DNA of 64,000 nt from Agelaius tricolor (taxonomy: Eukaryota; Chordata; Aves; Passeriformes; Icteridae), in contig JALJCS010000007.1 of NCBI GenBank assembly GCA_023055355.1, positions 6,002,001 to 6,066,000 on the forward strand. The letters are read 5' to 3'. The position numbers were made by a program, and so were the translations under genes. Positions 1 through 11,235 of the stretch are shown piece after piece. Below the pieces are notes generated by a model, which made no database searches, was not told where the DNA came from, and saw only the letters and a program-made list of their open reading frames with translations. Every line of letters begins with the position of its first letter. The first letter of the stretch is position 1.

Positions 1-3000
1 AAGTAGAATTAATTTTCCAGTGGAAAAGAGACAATACTGATTTTCTTTACTTCTGCCCAATGAAGCAGTTAAACATGATATTACTTTTTATTTACCTTTT
101 TAAACTTCATAACCCTTTTAAAAGGTACAGACAAGTAAAGCATATGCACATACTTATCTGTTGCTGGCAATATATATTTTCATTATGATTTCATTCAAAG
201 AAATGTACAAGGCATCAGGAAAATCCAAATTAAACTACACTAGGATTTAATATGATTTCAAGTCCATTTCCAACCACAACAGCAGCTAAGCACTTAGGCC
301 TTTAAAGTGCACAAAAGGAATTTAAGCTGCCTTCCACACCTCCCACCCCACAGAGGGGCCTCAGTTTCCTGCTTAAATTCTGCTTAGTTGCCTGAAGTTT
401 TCTAAACTCTGCACATGGAGATGAAAATCTAGGGATGTCACCTCTGGCTAAAATCATCTGGCATTCCTGAAACAGGAATTCCTGTGTTCCAGTCTCATAA
501 GCAACTCTATCAGACTTTCTGAGTTCATTCCCAATTGAGCTAACACTAAATCTGAGAGGACAGAGAGAGAGAAAAAAACCAAGCATATATATAACAGAGA
601 CATCTGGAAGGGAACTGTTTATACAAACTCAACAGCTTTTGAAAAGCTGGGCCCTTGAAGTGTACACAGGCACTCCAAATCAGCAGTCCCTTCTGAAATG
701 CCCTCTGTATCTGTATTTTTAGCTTGCAGCTTCTTTATTTCTAGTCATTTCTTCTACCATACTGGAAGTCTTTGTAAATAGTGTTAGGACTTTTTTTAAT
801 GCTTGTGTAACTCAAAAGTGGCCAAATGAAAGCTGACTACACTTTTCCAGAAAGGGGGAAAAAAAAAGAAAGTTTTATGCATTAAGAAATTTCAGCTCTA
901 ACAGCAGTGAGTTTTCAGGTAACTGGCAGAAAGCTGTGCTCATATACAGGTTTCTGTTCATTTGTGATTAACAACAGCACAAGCCTGCCAGGAACACAGC
1001 AAAACAGGGAATTTTGCAGCAATGAGTGGAAGGCAATGCTGAACATTTGGCAAGATATTCAGTTAGGTTGGATTTAAAGCATTAACCACTTCAGGAGATG
1101 AATTCTGGCTTTCTCCATCTTTTGTATCACATGCACATTAATGCATTGTGTCAGCATTTGCTTTTTCTTGAGACCTCAAATTAATTAGAGCTTAAACTTA
1201 GGACAGGATGTGTCAACACCAGAAAATGAGTGTTGTTGCTGTTGTGCTTCACACACGTGGCCAAAGCTGTGCATCTGTGCTTGTGGGGCACCCCATCATT
1301 TTTAAGAATAGATGAGCCCCAGTCCAGTGTCAGCTTTAAGTCTCCTTGACCCTTCAGCAGCTCGTGCAGGACCTGTTGTACCAATATTCAAGTGGTTGCC
1401 TGGGTTCTGCTCACTCCAGATGGGAACTGGGGCTTCTCTGCCCTTGACTGGAAACAACGAGGAGCTGCCTTTGCACCAGGGTGTGGAACATGCCTTAGAC
1501 ACAGCTCAGGACTGAAAACTAAAATGAAAACCTTCTCCAGTGATTTCTAACCAATGGTTTGAGAAGCCAGAATGAGATCTGGGGAGGCAGGGGCTCTAGC
1601 AGGTGAAATGGGTACTAAGAGAGTCTCTTCAGGTGGAGGGAAAATCTGCTCCTGATGATATTCACGCTTTCAGAAAAACTGACAGGTGAAGTTCAGTGCA
1701 GGAGACTTTCTTTCCAGAATACCCTGCAGACTTGTTGGGGCTCTCTGAAATAGCTGCTTCACTCATGCTCTTAACACATCAAAGCAGTTAAAATCTACTT
1801 AAGGGGATTTTGCTCAATTGAAAAGGTTGGTAGTGCTTTATTTGAAATCTTGCTTCATACACACAGCAAACTCCTCTGTGGAAGAGTTTATTTTAATCCT
1901 GGAGATGATAATGGATGAATATCAGGACAGCTGCTCTCAGTTTCACCCCAGAGGTAATGGCCAGAACTTCAGAGAGCTCTCTTAAGTGCTGAGAAAGAGA
2001 AGATGTCATTTGCCAGGAGATGTCAGAACACAGCAGAGCAGGAATATGAGCAACTCATTTCTTGGCAAACTTTGTAAGTGCTACCTTTGGGGATTTTTAA
2101 AAAGCTGTTTCTGTGTTCACCATTTTTATTTCTAAACTTTAAAAGTATTTCCTTCTTTTTTTTTTTTTTTTATGTGTCTTATGCTAAAATACCCTGTGAA
2201 TGCATCATCATTTCAGGTTTTAGTTTTGATCATTTGATTTTTATGGGCACAACACTCTCACTGGACACAATAAGCACTGCAAAGTAGGACTTCCAGTATG
2301 TAATAATATAAGGAATTTATACTTTGCTGTAGTTAAAATTTGGGTAGACCAGAAACAGGTCAGGCAAGCTTAATTGTCATCCTGTTGGTGATACAATCTG
2401 AGTATTTTTCTGACTGAAGAATTGCATCATGCTCCCTTTCTGCAGTCAAACTGCCATGAGCTACTTCTATGAGATCATTTCTCTGAATGAGCTACATCTT
2501 ATCTGGAAAAGGATTTGTGAGGTACACTAAAATTCACACAGAGAAAAAAAAAAATTGAAGCTCTACTCTATGAGCATGCTTCTCCAAACACAAAAGTTGC
2601 AGAAAAAAAATGAGCTGAAAAAAATCTGTGTGGAAAATGAAGACAAAGAGGAGGCTCAGCACTTCAGAGAGGAATTGCCTCTGTCCTGTGTCCATTCCAT
2701 GGGAGGACTGAACTACACCTGTGATGCTCTCCAGGAATCCAGGGAGGCTGCTGGAGTTCATGGCAGCCTCCTGCAAAGCCACATCAGCACAGGAGATCAG
2801 CCAAAGGGGCTGTGGTTGGCCAAGGCAGCGTGGGCTGAGCAGCCTCACATGAGGCTGTGCTGCAGGACAGAGAGGGAAGGAAAAGCAACACACCCTCCTG
2901 ACCTAAGGGCAGAAACCTCTGCCCCCTACTACCGCTGGAAACCAGCTGAGAGTTTCTGGGATGGCAGTAAGGGCACAGCAATAAAGGGATTTAATGGCAC

Positions 3001-3840
3001 TTCAAGTAAACACAGAACATAAATATTTAGGTATTCCTTGTGTGTACTTTTCTAAAGTAGGTCGAGTTATGATGTTCTGAATGTCGTATATCACAGGCAA
3101 AAGAGGGAGAACATTTGGAACCTAAACCACAGTTAGATCCACTTTTTTTTTTTTCTTTATATAGGCCTGCCATAGCTGCTGAGGGTAACATTTGCTTTAT
3201 TGTGAAGATTCAGACAACACTATGACTCTCTCTTGCCATGTTACTGCCTAATGTTAATCTCCTCGAAATTTGTATTCTGGAAGTATCTTTCAGAGGTAAT
3301 GAACACATGTGATGTTGAAGAAAAAGTGTTAAGAGCTGCAAGCACTCACCATCTTGGAGATTATACCTAATTATTTAGTGGAATCAGTAAGGTGTTTGAA
3401 GGGTAGCACTAGGAACCGGTATTTTAAAATGTTGCTCCAATTCAACTTTTTTTTTTCTTTTCTTCCTTTTTTTTTCTTTTCTTCTTTTTCCCCCCTTTGT
3501 TTTTAAGGAAAGGTTTTGGCTTCCAAGCTTTGACACTTGCCATGCTGCATCCAAGAAAGCAGAGGAAGACCTCCCTATCTCAACTCATTATTGCCCATAA
3601 AAACCTCTTCATGCTGAATTTCTCTGGCCAGGACAGACCCGACACGTAATCCCGTCACACCCTGAGGAGAACGAGTATGAGTCCAAACAAAACCATCATC
3701 TTTTAACACTTACTCTGCAAAACAGAACGAACTTGCACAGCCTTTGATGTGTTCCGACCTGCTCCTTTATGTTTATGTGGAGGAACAAAGAGACACCGTC
3801 AGTCTGTTGGTGTCACATTTGCACCAGTCGAATAGCCCAG
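1..3840. other. Upstream flank, no supportable gene
   Basis: This stretch is AT-leaning, CpG-poor sequence ahead of the CpG island. Open frames here (for example about 2555-3022, plus strand) have no recognisable domain, no splice context and no codon pattern that sets them apart from chance. Visible local structure is limited to a poly-T run near 2154-2172 and a long pyrimidine tract at 3446-3498. It is probably intergenic, but distal regulatory elements or untranslated exons cannot be excluded by eye. Confidence 0.6.
3446..3498 (+). repeat. Low-complexity polypyrimidine tract
   Basis: About 50 bases made almost only of T and C, in alternating T-runs and short CTTTTCTT blocks, ending in a C-run. 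It lies about 400 bp upstream of the CpG island. Such tracts expand by slippage and can adopt triplex structure; no function is shown by the sequence. Confidence 0.8.
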
Positions 3841-4153
3841 GTGAGATCCTGCTCCTTCCATGGAGCGATTCCGCCACGCAGGGCACGGATTTACACCGCG
3901 TGGAGCATCTGCAGCCGAGCCCCCATCCCTCCATCCGCCCCGGGACTGTGCCATTTATCAACACCGCTACGTGCCCGTTCCCTGCCTCACTGACACTTTC
4001 CGCCATCGATCCCCCACGGCTCCATGCCCGCCTTTCCCCACACACACACCCCGCGCCCGGAGCTTCGCCCACCGCAGCCGGTGCCGCCCGCTCCCTCCCA
4101 GCCCCGCGGGGCGGCTGCGGCGGGGCCGGGCCCTCGGGCACCTCCCTCCCTGT

Positions 4154-4183
4154 CCGCATCCCTCCCTCCCTCCCTCCCTCCGT
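4154..4183 (+). repeat. (CCCT)n short tandem repeat in CpG island
   Basis: About seven copies of a CCCT/TCCC unit lie inside the promoter island. On the opposite strand this is a G-rich run that could form a G-quadruplex, and such arrays are common near TATA-less start sites. Confidence 0.75.
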
Positions 4184-4248
4184 GCGTGCCGCGGGATGCG
4201 CTGCCGGGCGGGCGGGCGCGCACGGGGGCAGCGGCGGGAGCCAGAGCC

Positions 4249-4257
4249 ATGTCTCCG
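4249..4257 (+). other. Candidate mini-ORF end abutting a splice donor
   Basis: An ATG with G at -3 is followed by TCT and CCG and then immediately by GTGAGC, a good splice donor. If spliced to the acceptor at 54782, the next codon is TAA, giving a three-codon upstream ORF (Met-Ser-Pro-stop). Alternatively it could be the first coding codons of a different transcript. Only sequence logic supports it; use of this donor is unproven. Confidence 0.3.
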
Positions 4258-4547
4258 GTGAGCGGCACGGGGCGGGCGGTGGGGCTGCGGGGGAGCCGCT
4301 CTCCCGTCCCCGGCGCTGGGCGATCTCCCCACGGCCACCCCCGGCAGAGCGGAGCGCGGGGTGGTTTCCCCGCGGCGCAGGGGGCGATGGGCGCGGTGCG
4401 GGCGCAGCGGGGGCGGCTCCGCCGCATCGCGTCCCGCAGCGGCGCGGGCAGCGCGGAGCCCCGGCCGGGCGCTGCGGGGCGGAGCCGCGCTGGGCGGGAG
4501 GAGCGGCGGCGGCGGCGGCCGCTGCCGCCCCCGCTATCTGACCCGAC

Positions 4548-4581
4548 CTTCCCCCTCTCCTCCTCCTCCTCCTCCTCCTCC
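4548..4581 (+). repeat. (TCC)n triplet microsatellite
   Basis: A pyrimidine-rich stretch containing about eight tandem TCC triplets inside the CpG island. It makes artefactual Ser-, Pro- or Glu-rich open frames on both strands. Its length is likely to vary between individuals. Confidence 0.85.
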
Positions 4582-4697
4582 GCCCCCCGGCTCTCCTGCC
4601 CCCAGCGGCCCGGGAGGAACTGAACCATCGCCGCACAGGAAGTAGCGGCTGCGGGGAGCGGCGGCGGCAGCAGCGACAGCCGGGGCTGCCGCACTCA

Positions 4698-4799
4698 ATG
4701 AGCGACGCTCCCGCAGCCGCCCGCCCCGCTCGCCCCTTCCCCGCCTCCCGAGGGCAGCGGCGCCGAGCCAGCCCGCCGCCGCCGGGGGTTGGAGGCTGA
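4698..4799 (+). other. Possible upstream ORF in leader, 33 codons
   Basis: An ATG in the CpG island opens a 33-codon frame (Met-Ser-Asp-Ala-Pro start, Arg/Pro/Ala-rich) closed by TGA at 4797-4799. If transcription starts upstream of 4698 and the exon extends to the weak donor at 4872, this would be an upstream ORF in the 5' leader. The composition is what GC-rich sequence gives by chance, so translation is uncertain. Confidence 0.2.
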
Positions 4800-5268
4800 A
4801 GCGGGCAGAGGCAGCTCCGGCTCTTCCCGAGGAAGAGGAGGAGGAGGAGGAGGCGGCGGCGGCGGGGACTGCAGGTTGGTGCCGCTCCGCCGGCGAGGCG
4901 CGGGTACCGGGATGCGGGGGGAGGCGAGCGGCGGAGCCTGGGGCAGCATCCCCGCCCGGCGCTGCCGCACGCCGGGGGCTCGGCCGGGAGCCCCTTCGGA
5001 AAGGCCCCGGCGCGCCGCCCCCGCTGCGGCGGCTCGGGAGGAGCCGCGGCGGGCCCAGCCCGGCTCGGTCCGGCGGTGCCGGTGCCGCCGGCGGGGGCAG
5101 CGCTTTGTGCGCCGGCGGGCGGTACCCGGGGCGGTGCGGGGAAGGGCACAATGGTCCCGGCTGGAACGCATCCTGCCCATCCCGGGTGAGATGGACGCCG
5201 TCCCGGGAGGCGCAGGCTGGCCGCTCGATGCCGGGAGCAGGGCGGCTGGGGTCCCCGCCGAGTGCGAG

Positions 5269-5331
5269 GGATGGATGGATGGATGGATGGATGGATGGAT
5301 GGATGGATGGATGGATGGATGGATGGATGGA
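5269..5331 (+). repeat. (TGGA)n tetranucleotide microsatellite
   Basis: About 15 perfect copies of TGGA lie at the 3' shore of the CpG island. Being four bases long, the unit cycles through all frames and gives the repeated Met-Asp-Gly-Trp open frames seen here. The perfection of the array implies recent expansion and likely length polymorphism. Confidence 0.97.
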
Positions 5332-5464
5332 GCGAGCAAAAAGTGGGGGAGCGGTTTAAAACAAAAAGAAAGAAAGAAGGAAAGCCCGTTTCGGAAGAGC
5401 CGGGCTGTGCCTGGATGCACGGCTTGCGAGTGCAAAATGGAGAAGAGCAAACCCTATTGATCTG

Positions 5465-8400
5465 AGAGAGGCAACCAAATGGGATGCTGTTGAGCCTGGA
5501 TTCTGTTCAGAGGATGCTGATGGATAAATTAAGGTGTTAGCCTAAGGTGTAGGCATCTAAATAAATAAGCACGCTGATTATCCCCTTAGAGCTTTTATAC
5601 ACTGTATACTTAGTGCTTTTATACACTGTATACTTAGCACTTTCAACATTGTATTGTGTTGAGATGGTTACCTGTTTAATGCCACACTTGTATGTTCTTC
5701 CCCTCCAATATTTTTTCCTCTTTTAGTCTTCATATTTCCTCATTGATTAGGCAGAGAGCCTGTGTGGTATGAGAAAGGAAAGTGTCAGAGTTTCCAAGAA
5801 TCTTGCTGCTTATTCAAAGCAGCATAATATAATCTCATTAGCTCATCGTGGTATCTTACTCATTAATTTCAAGGCCAAAATAAACTTCATGGCCTTTCCC
5901 CCTGTCCTGCTCTGAGGGAAACAGGCTGGAGTCCAAGATGGCATGTTTGCTGTCAGTGAATTGCTGATGTGCCAAGCGTGTTTGGGAGCAGAGTGGTAAA
6001 GCTCTCCTCTTGACTTGGCACTGTTTCTCTCGTGATGACGCTCTTCACTTGAGACTCTGCTCGACCCACAGGTCATTTAGGTGAAGTTCAGCATAATCTG
6101 AGATATATGGGGGTTTTTTTTTCAAGTTTGATTCTACAAGCAGCAGAACATGTACGTTTCCATTAATTTTCTTGCAAGACTGCAGCTGTGTAGGAGATGA
6201 AGAAGTTAAATGGAGTTGTAGTTGAGCACTGGGCTGTTACAGGACTCCTTGTGCTGCAAACAGTTCTGACCCTTGGATTTTAAACGTAAATGCTCTACTA
6301 TTTCCTGTAACTTTCACAGGAGCCCTTGGCTTTTGGTTCCCTTCTGTGTACTCCAGCCTTCTTTCCTTTTCACATCTACCGTTACTGAGCCTTCATGACC
6401 AAGATTTTGCTCATTACTTTCAGTGTGGTTTTCAGCCTTTTCTAAGAGCAGCTTTATGTATTCTTAAGTCTCATTATCTCTTTCTTGCCTGATTCCCACC
6501 TTCACCTCTCCACCCTTATACACACAGTTAATTGGAGAAAGCAGGACAGAGAACAGTTGGTCTCCAAATATAGCTGGAATTCAACAAGCGCAGGAAAAAC
6601 ACCTGACCAGATTGTCCCCGCTGAGCATGATAAAAATGGCAGGACCACTTACCAAAACTTTGTAGTGCAGTTTAACAATGCTCTGCTGAGAGTGCTCAAG
6701 TTGTGCCTGACAAGGTCTGAAATCAGAATGGGCTTTAGTTGAGGTAATGTTAGACAGAAAAAAAGAATATTTCCTCTTCCCCTTGTGGTTTCTTTTATCT
6801 CTGAAGAGGTGCATTAACAAACCAGACAAAATTCCACTTACAATTACAGGCAACTCTGCTAGCACAAAGTATATGTTCTTTTCCCAGCCAGAGCTAGAGT
6901 TTTCTGCTTTGTGTTAATCTTCTTACAAACTGAAATTATTGCATAGTCTTGTGCTGGCTTCCTTTTTTTTTTCCTTTCTGCCTCTGTTAGCAGAAAGATG
7001 CATTGTTTTCAAATCCTAAATGGTGTTTTGTTTACTTACAAAACTGTTGCAGAATAATTGGATTTCAGGCTTACATTTTGTGGGGAACCAGTGTGAATAA
7101 AGTATTGCTGTTAACTGTAATGAGTTCACCTGTTCTAAATTTATGATAGCCATAAATTTTGGGACTCTGCTTCTACACTGCAAATTAAAAAAAAAAAAAA
7201 GGTGGCATTTAGTCTTGCTGCTTTGGCTTATGAGAACATAATTCTTAATAAGAATGGCCAGGGTACTGATGAAGAAACTTAATTATCATCTGCAGTGGTT
7301 AAAAATGTCCTGTTCTTTCACTGGGTTTTTCAGTGTTCATGGTTGGTTAGTGCATGTGTAGCCTGGTTATAGTTGGTGCCTGAACAAAGACCAGGTTTCT
7401 TGGCAATTGGTACCCAGAGTGCTGGGAGGTAAAGAACAAAAGAAATGACAAAACCCAAAGAGAACCTGGGGCTTGATTGTTTCTCAGACTGTTCTACCTT
7501 CTGGTGCAGAGACATCAGGAATAACTACTCTCTGTCTAGACTTGCATTCCACATTAGGGCCAGGGAGCTTTTGCTTGTGGGTAGCTGTTAACAAGTAATT
7601 GATAACATTTTTTTATTACCAAAATGAAAAGGAAGGGAACAGAGAGATATTTCAAGGCGTTATCCAAGTTTCTTCTCTACCCATGATATTAACCAAGATA
7701 AAATAAGAAAAAGGAGCACTAATCCCCAGGCCTGTGCTGCATGCTTGATGAAGGTACTCTTAAATGTGTTGCATGAAAATCAGTTTGCCATCTGATGCAG
7801 GATCCTGGTAGGACTCCAGGCGTGAGTCAGCACCTAAGTTAGGGACTGATTATCACTAGGACAGGCACCTGTGGGAAAAGTCAAGATAATCTAGGAAGTG
7901 TTTAATTTGCTGGTGTACCAACCTTGGTTTATTAATTGCAGATGTCCAAATTTCAAATGGTTAAAAAGGAAGTGAATCCTTGCTTATATATATATTTTTT
8001 TTTCAATGCCTCCAAAGTCAGTTTATATTTATGATTTATCTGTAACATTTCCTTGTGCCTGTGAGTCTGGACACATATAGGAGTATGCAAGACATGACAG
8101 GGATGAGAAGATGAACACTTAGATGTGTGACACACAAGTCATAGCAAAGATGAAAGAAATATTTGTCTTTTTTGTAAAGACCAATCTACAAGTGCTGCCT
8201 TTGGATCCAGTCCTTTGCAGCAGCTCTGCCTTCTGCTGTGCATTGTATTTGCAGCTGTCTGACCAGCATAACTGTGCTGGATGGGACATTTGTCTTGGGA
8301 AGGAGGAGTCTTGGTTTTTGTTCTTGTCCAAATGAGTATTCAGTGTTATAAGAAAGAACTGAGAGCCTATAGGCTCTTTTTGGTAGGTAAACTCCAGTAA

Positions 8401-10618
8401 AATCCAAATAGTTTTAGGAATTCAGTGCATTGACCAAAGAAGTGCTGGGTGGCAGTTATGATGAAGCTTTCCTGGCCTTTTCCCTGGAAGGTATTGAAAT
8501 AATTCACAGCTCAGGGTACCTGAGGATACTGATGGGCAGAGGGGACAATCAGAGTGACCTTTCTGTTTTCTGTTTTGTGCTTGTTTTGTGAAGGGATCAG
8601 TGTTGTCTTGCACGTTGAACTTTCCAAAGTTGTTGATCTTTATGAGACAATCCCAGGGAAAGCAGGAATTGGTAGTACATCTCCTTGCTGTTGGTAAAAC
8701 AGCCCAGTTGCTCCTGTTGCTTTTTTCTGTCTTTTTTTTTTTTTTTTAATTTTTTTTGCTTTCCCCCCAGCCCTTGTGGCTATTCTGAGGTATGTAACTT
8801 TAGGGAGAGCAAGCATGCATAATTTTGGGCTTGTTCCTCCCTTGGGAATTGGGGAACTTGGGACCTAGGCTCTGTGAGGCTTTCTTCTGCAATGCTGCAT
8901 TTTCTATGCACCCATAGGTGTCAGTTCCTCTGTAGAGAGCCAGCATGAAATAAAGAGAACAAGCTTTCTCTTCCCTCTTGGATGGGGAATGAAAGCTGGT
9001 GTGCTGACTAGTCTTAATACTGTCATTTCCCTTGCAGTAGTATCAATAATTAGGTGTTTGCTTTCCAAACCAAAAGATGTGGTTTGTGCCCCAAAGAGTT
9101 GAAAGATCATTTGAAGCTTGGTGTAGTGGAAATCTGTAGTTTTCTCTGCCAAAATGGGCTGTGCCCTGGGTTGCAACCTTGTTGCCTAATTGTGTGATAA
9201 CTGCTGGAGTTTCAGACTGCTCAGGAAGAAAAAAAAAAAGCTTATCCTTGAAGTAGATGTTGATTTCCCTGTGTTTTATGAGAAAGAAAAGGCGTATAGA
9301 TTCCTTATACGTTTGGACTGAAATGGTAAAAGTTTTCCATACCAATGAGGTGCATCCAAGTGTATTGCAGAACGTTTAGAATCCAACAGCTCCTGTGTAT
9401 TCAGGGGGGAAAAAAAAAATTTAAACTGCTACAATGTTCTGTATCAATGCTAAGAGCTGCTTAATGGTCAGGGGTAAGCAGTATGACATTGGACTCTGTG
9501 TGTAGCAGCTCTTCTCCCTGCAGACTTTCTCATTTGCTGTAAATGAAATGAGATTTCAGTGACATTTTTAGTTCCTTTTCTTCTCCTCTTGTTGTTCTTG
9601 TGTGTTAGCATTGCTTAGGTAATTATAGTGTGCTCCCTAGAAACCCTGACAGCCTAAACGGAGTTCTTTGTAAAAAACACGGTGTTTCCCTTAATTAACA
9701 GAGACTAGAAACAGCACCTGAATCTATTAATTAAATAGTCAAAGTTGATCTCTATTTAGGATATATTAACAAGCAAAACAAAATACATTTCTGACTAAAA
9801 TGTTGCCCAGAGTAAATGAGCTACTGTGAGGAGCTTTTTTTTTTTGGTGAAGAAAAATAATCTGTTGGTGCTGCAACTGTCACACATGCAGAGTCATGCA
9901 AAATTCATGTGAGATAGTTCCCAATTCCATGGTACTGAGAACAATAGCCACTATTTCTTCTTCAAAGCTCTTCAGAGATGTTAAATAATCCTTGTGACAA
10001 CCCTATGAAGTGAGTATTGTAGTAATTCTGTATGGATGGCAAAACAATTAATGGGCATTGTCTCCAGCTGTACTGAGAAAGTGGAATTTGCAGCGTGCCC
10101 GGGGCTTGCCCTGCTGCTGGAACTCCTGATTGTGGGAGCAGAGGGTGGGTGAGCCTGTCCTGCTGCCTCTTCTTCTGTCTGTGTCTGTATCTGTGTCTGT
10201 GCTGATGGAAACACTCTGCAGATGCTGTGGTCATCAGCATGAAGGTGTGTTGGTCAGGGTGGAGCGTGCCTGTCCTGATAAAGGATGGATTTAGCTCATT
10301 CTGAATCATTCTGACCACGTCACTGGCATCACTTCTTGGAGGAAAGGTGTGTGGAGCTGTTGGCTGTGCTGTGATCTGGAGTGTCCATCTGGATGTGAGA
10401 GCTGGGCTGCTCAGACTGGCTCCAGAGCACAAGTTCCCTCATTTGTGGGATGAGATTCTGGCCAGAACTTCCCACTGGGGCCTTGCCAGGCTGGGCTTGC
10501 TTAGTGTGACTTGAGGGTGGTCTCCTGATTTCCTTTGATCTGAAAAGGGTGCAGATCCCACTGTTCCTCTGCTGCCTGAACACCAGCTGTGTCTGCCAGC
10601 TGAAGGAGGTCTGGATAA
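5465..10618. other. Probable intron 1 sequence, no gene seen
   Basis: CpG-poor, AT-leaning sequence with scattered poly-T and poly-A runs. Apart from one 24-bp tandem duplication at 5591-5637, I see no mobile element, RNA gene or convincing exon. Short open frames here have no homology that I recognise. It is assigned to the first intron because it lies between the CpG island and the plus-strand exon at 54783. Confidence 0.55.
5591..5637 (+). repeat. 24-bp tandem duplication
   Basis: The block starting GCTTTTATACACTGTATA is present twice head to tail, with one difference at the final base. It includes the inverted motif ATACACTGTAT. This is a recent slippage or duplication event with no evident function. 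Confidence 0.9.
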
Positions 10619-11235
10619 CCAGTGTGGAAAATGCCTATTTTATTATTGGCTTTTCGCAAATATGAAAATGAATATTATGTGTGTTGTGTTAGAAAGTTAT
10701 GCTGTATTAATTTTCTTAAGTAGTGTGTTAAATATAGTTTTAGGTTATAACATAAGGTTAAAATAGAAAAGATGCTATGTAAGATAATTTTTTTTTTAAA
10801 GAAAGGGCTCGCACCAAGATAGCAGCCACAGGACACCTGAATCTCTCAGAGAAAAAGAACTTTTTGCCCCATTATCAGAAGAAATGAACTTCTTCCTGCC
10901 TCGCTCAGCCATGATGATGCCATGGCTTCATGGATTAGGATTCAGAGGAAAAAGTTGACAGTGACCAGACAGAATCCTGTATTTGAATGGAATTTATGCA
11001 TCATGAATATGCAACAGGCCGTTGCTTTTAAGGGTTAATCCTCTGTTAACGTGTGTCCTTTTTCGGGTTTATTTTGCCCAGAAAAAGGTACCCAGACGTC
11101 CGTAACTCTTTGTTTCTGTTGTCTCAAATTGTCCAAATTATTATTACTCTAATTAGATTGCTATTTTTATAACCATTTTATTACCATTAAACTTTTAAAA
11201 CTTTAAAAACAAGTGACTGGCGTTTTTCACACCAG
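10619..11235 (+). mobile_element. Solo LTR of an endogenous retrovirus with target-site duplication
   Basis: The LTR spans 10623-11231 (609 bp). It begins TGTGGAAAA and ends TTTTTCACA, imperfect inverted ends closing with TG...CA. It is flanked by the 4-bp direct repeat CCAG at 10619-10622 and 11232-11235. An ATTAAA poly(A)-type signal lies about 40 bp before the 3' end. The interior (the segments around TTTTAAGGGTTAATCC and the CGGGTTTATTTTGCCC block) resembles a passerine LTR family I recall, though I could not run a comparison. There is no internal viral sequence, so this is most likely a solo LTR left by LTR-LTR recombination. Plus orientation is inferred from the poly(A) signal and is moderately certain. 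Confidence 0.85.

Larger units (their letters stand above)
3850..5250 (+). promoter_or_regulatory. CpG island promoter with probable first exon
   Basis: GC content and CpG density rise sharply here and fall again after about 5250, in contrast with the CpG-depleted sequence on both sides. There are several GC-box (Sp1-type, GGGCGG) motifs, for example at 4204-4218, 4269-4278 and near 4490, an ETS-like AGGAAGT at 4637-4643, and no obvious TATA box. This is the usual form of a broad, TATA-less vertebrate promoter. The plus orientation is inferred from the plus-strand coding exon at 54783-54883 and from several GT donor candidates: 4258 (GTGAGC, good), 4872 (GTTGGT, weak) and 5186 (GTGAGA). The exact transcription start and first-exon boundaries cannot be fixed without RNA data. 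Bidirectional transcription is possible. Long open frames on both strands in the island reflect GC-rich composition and are not called as genes. Confidence 0.85.

Noticed and set aside
2555..3022. Plus-strand open frame of 155 codons upstream of the CpG island
   Set aside because: No domain recognised, no promoter or splice signals, and an overlapping minus frame is equally open.
3773..5149. Very long open frame (458 codons) on the minus strand across the CpG island, with several others on both strands
   Set aside because: GC-rich sequence is poor in stop codons, so many overlapping frames are open at once. The products are Arg/Pro/Ala/Gly low-complexity without a domain, and the frame runs through triplet repeats.
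5089..5460. Repeated Met-Asp-Gly-Trp peptide frames
   Set aside because: They are the translation of the (TGGA)n microsatellite, which reads the same in all three frames.
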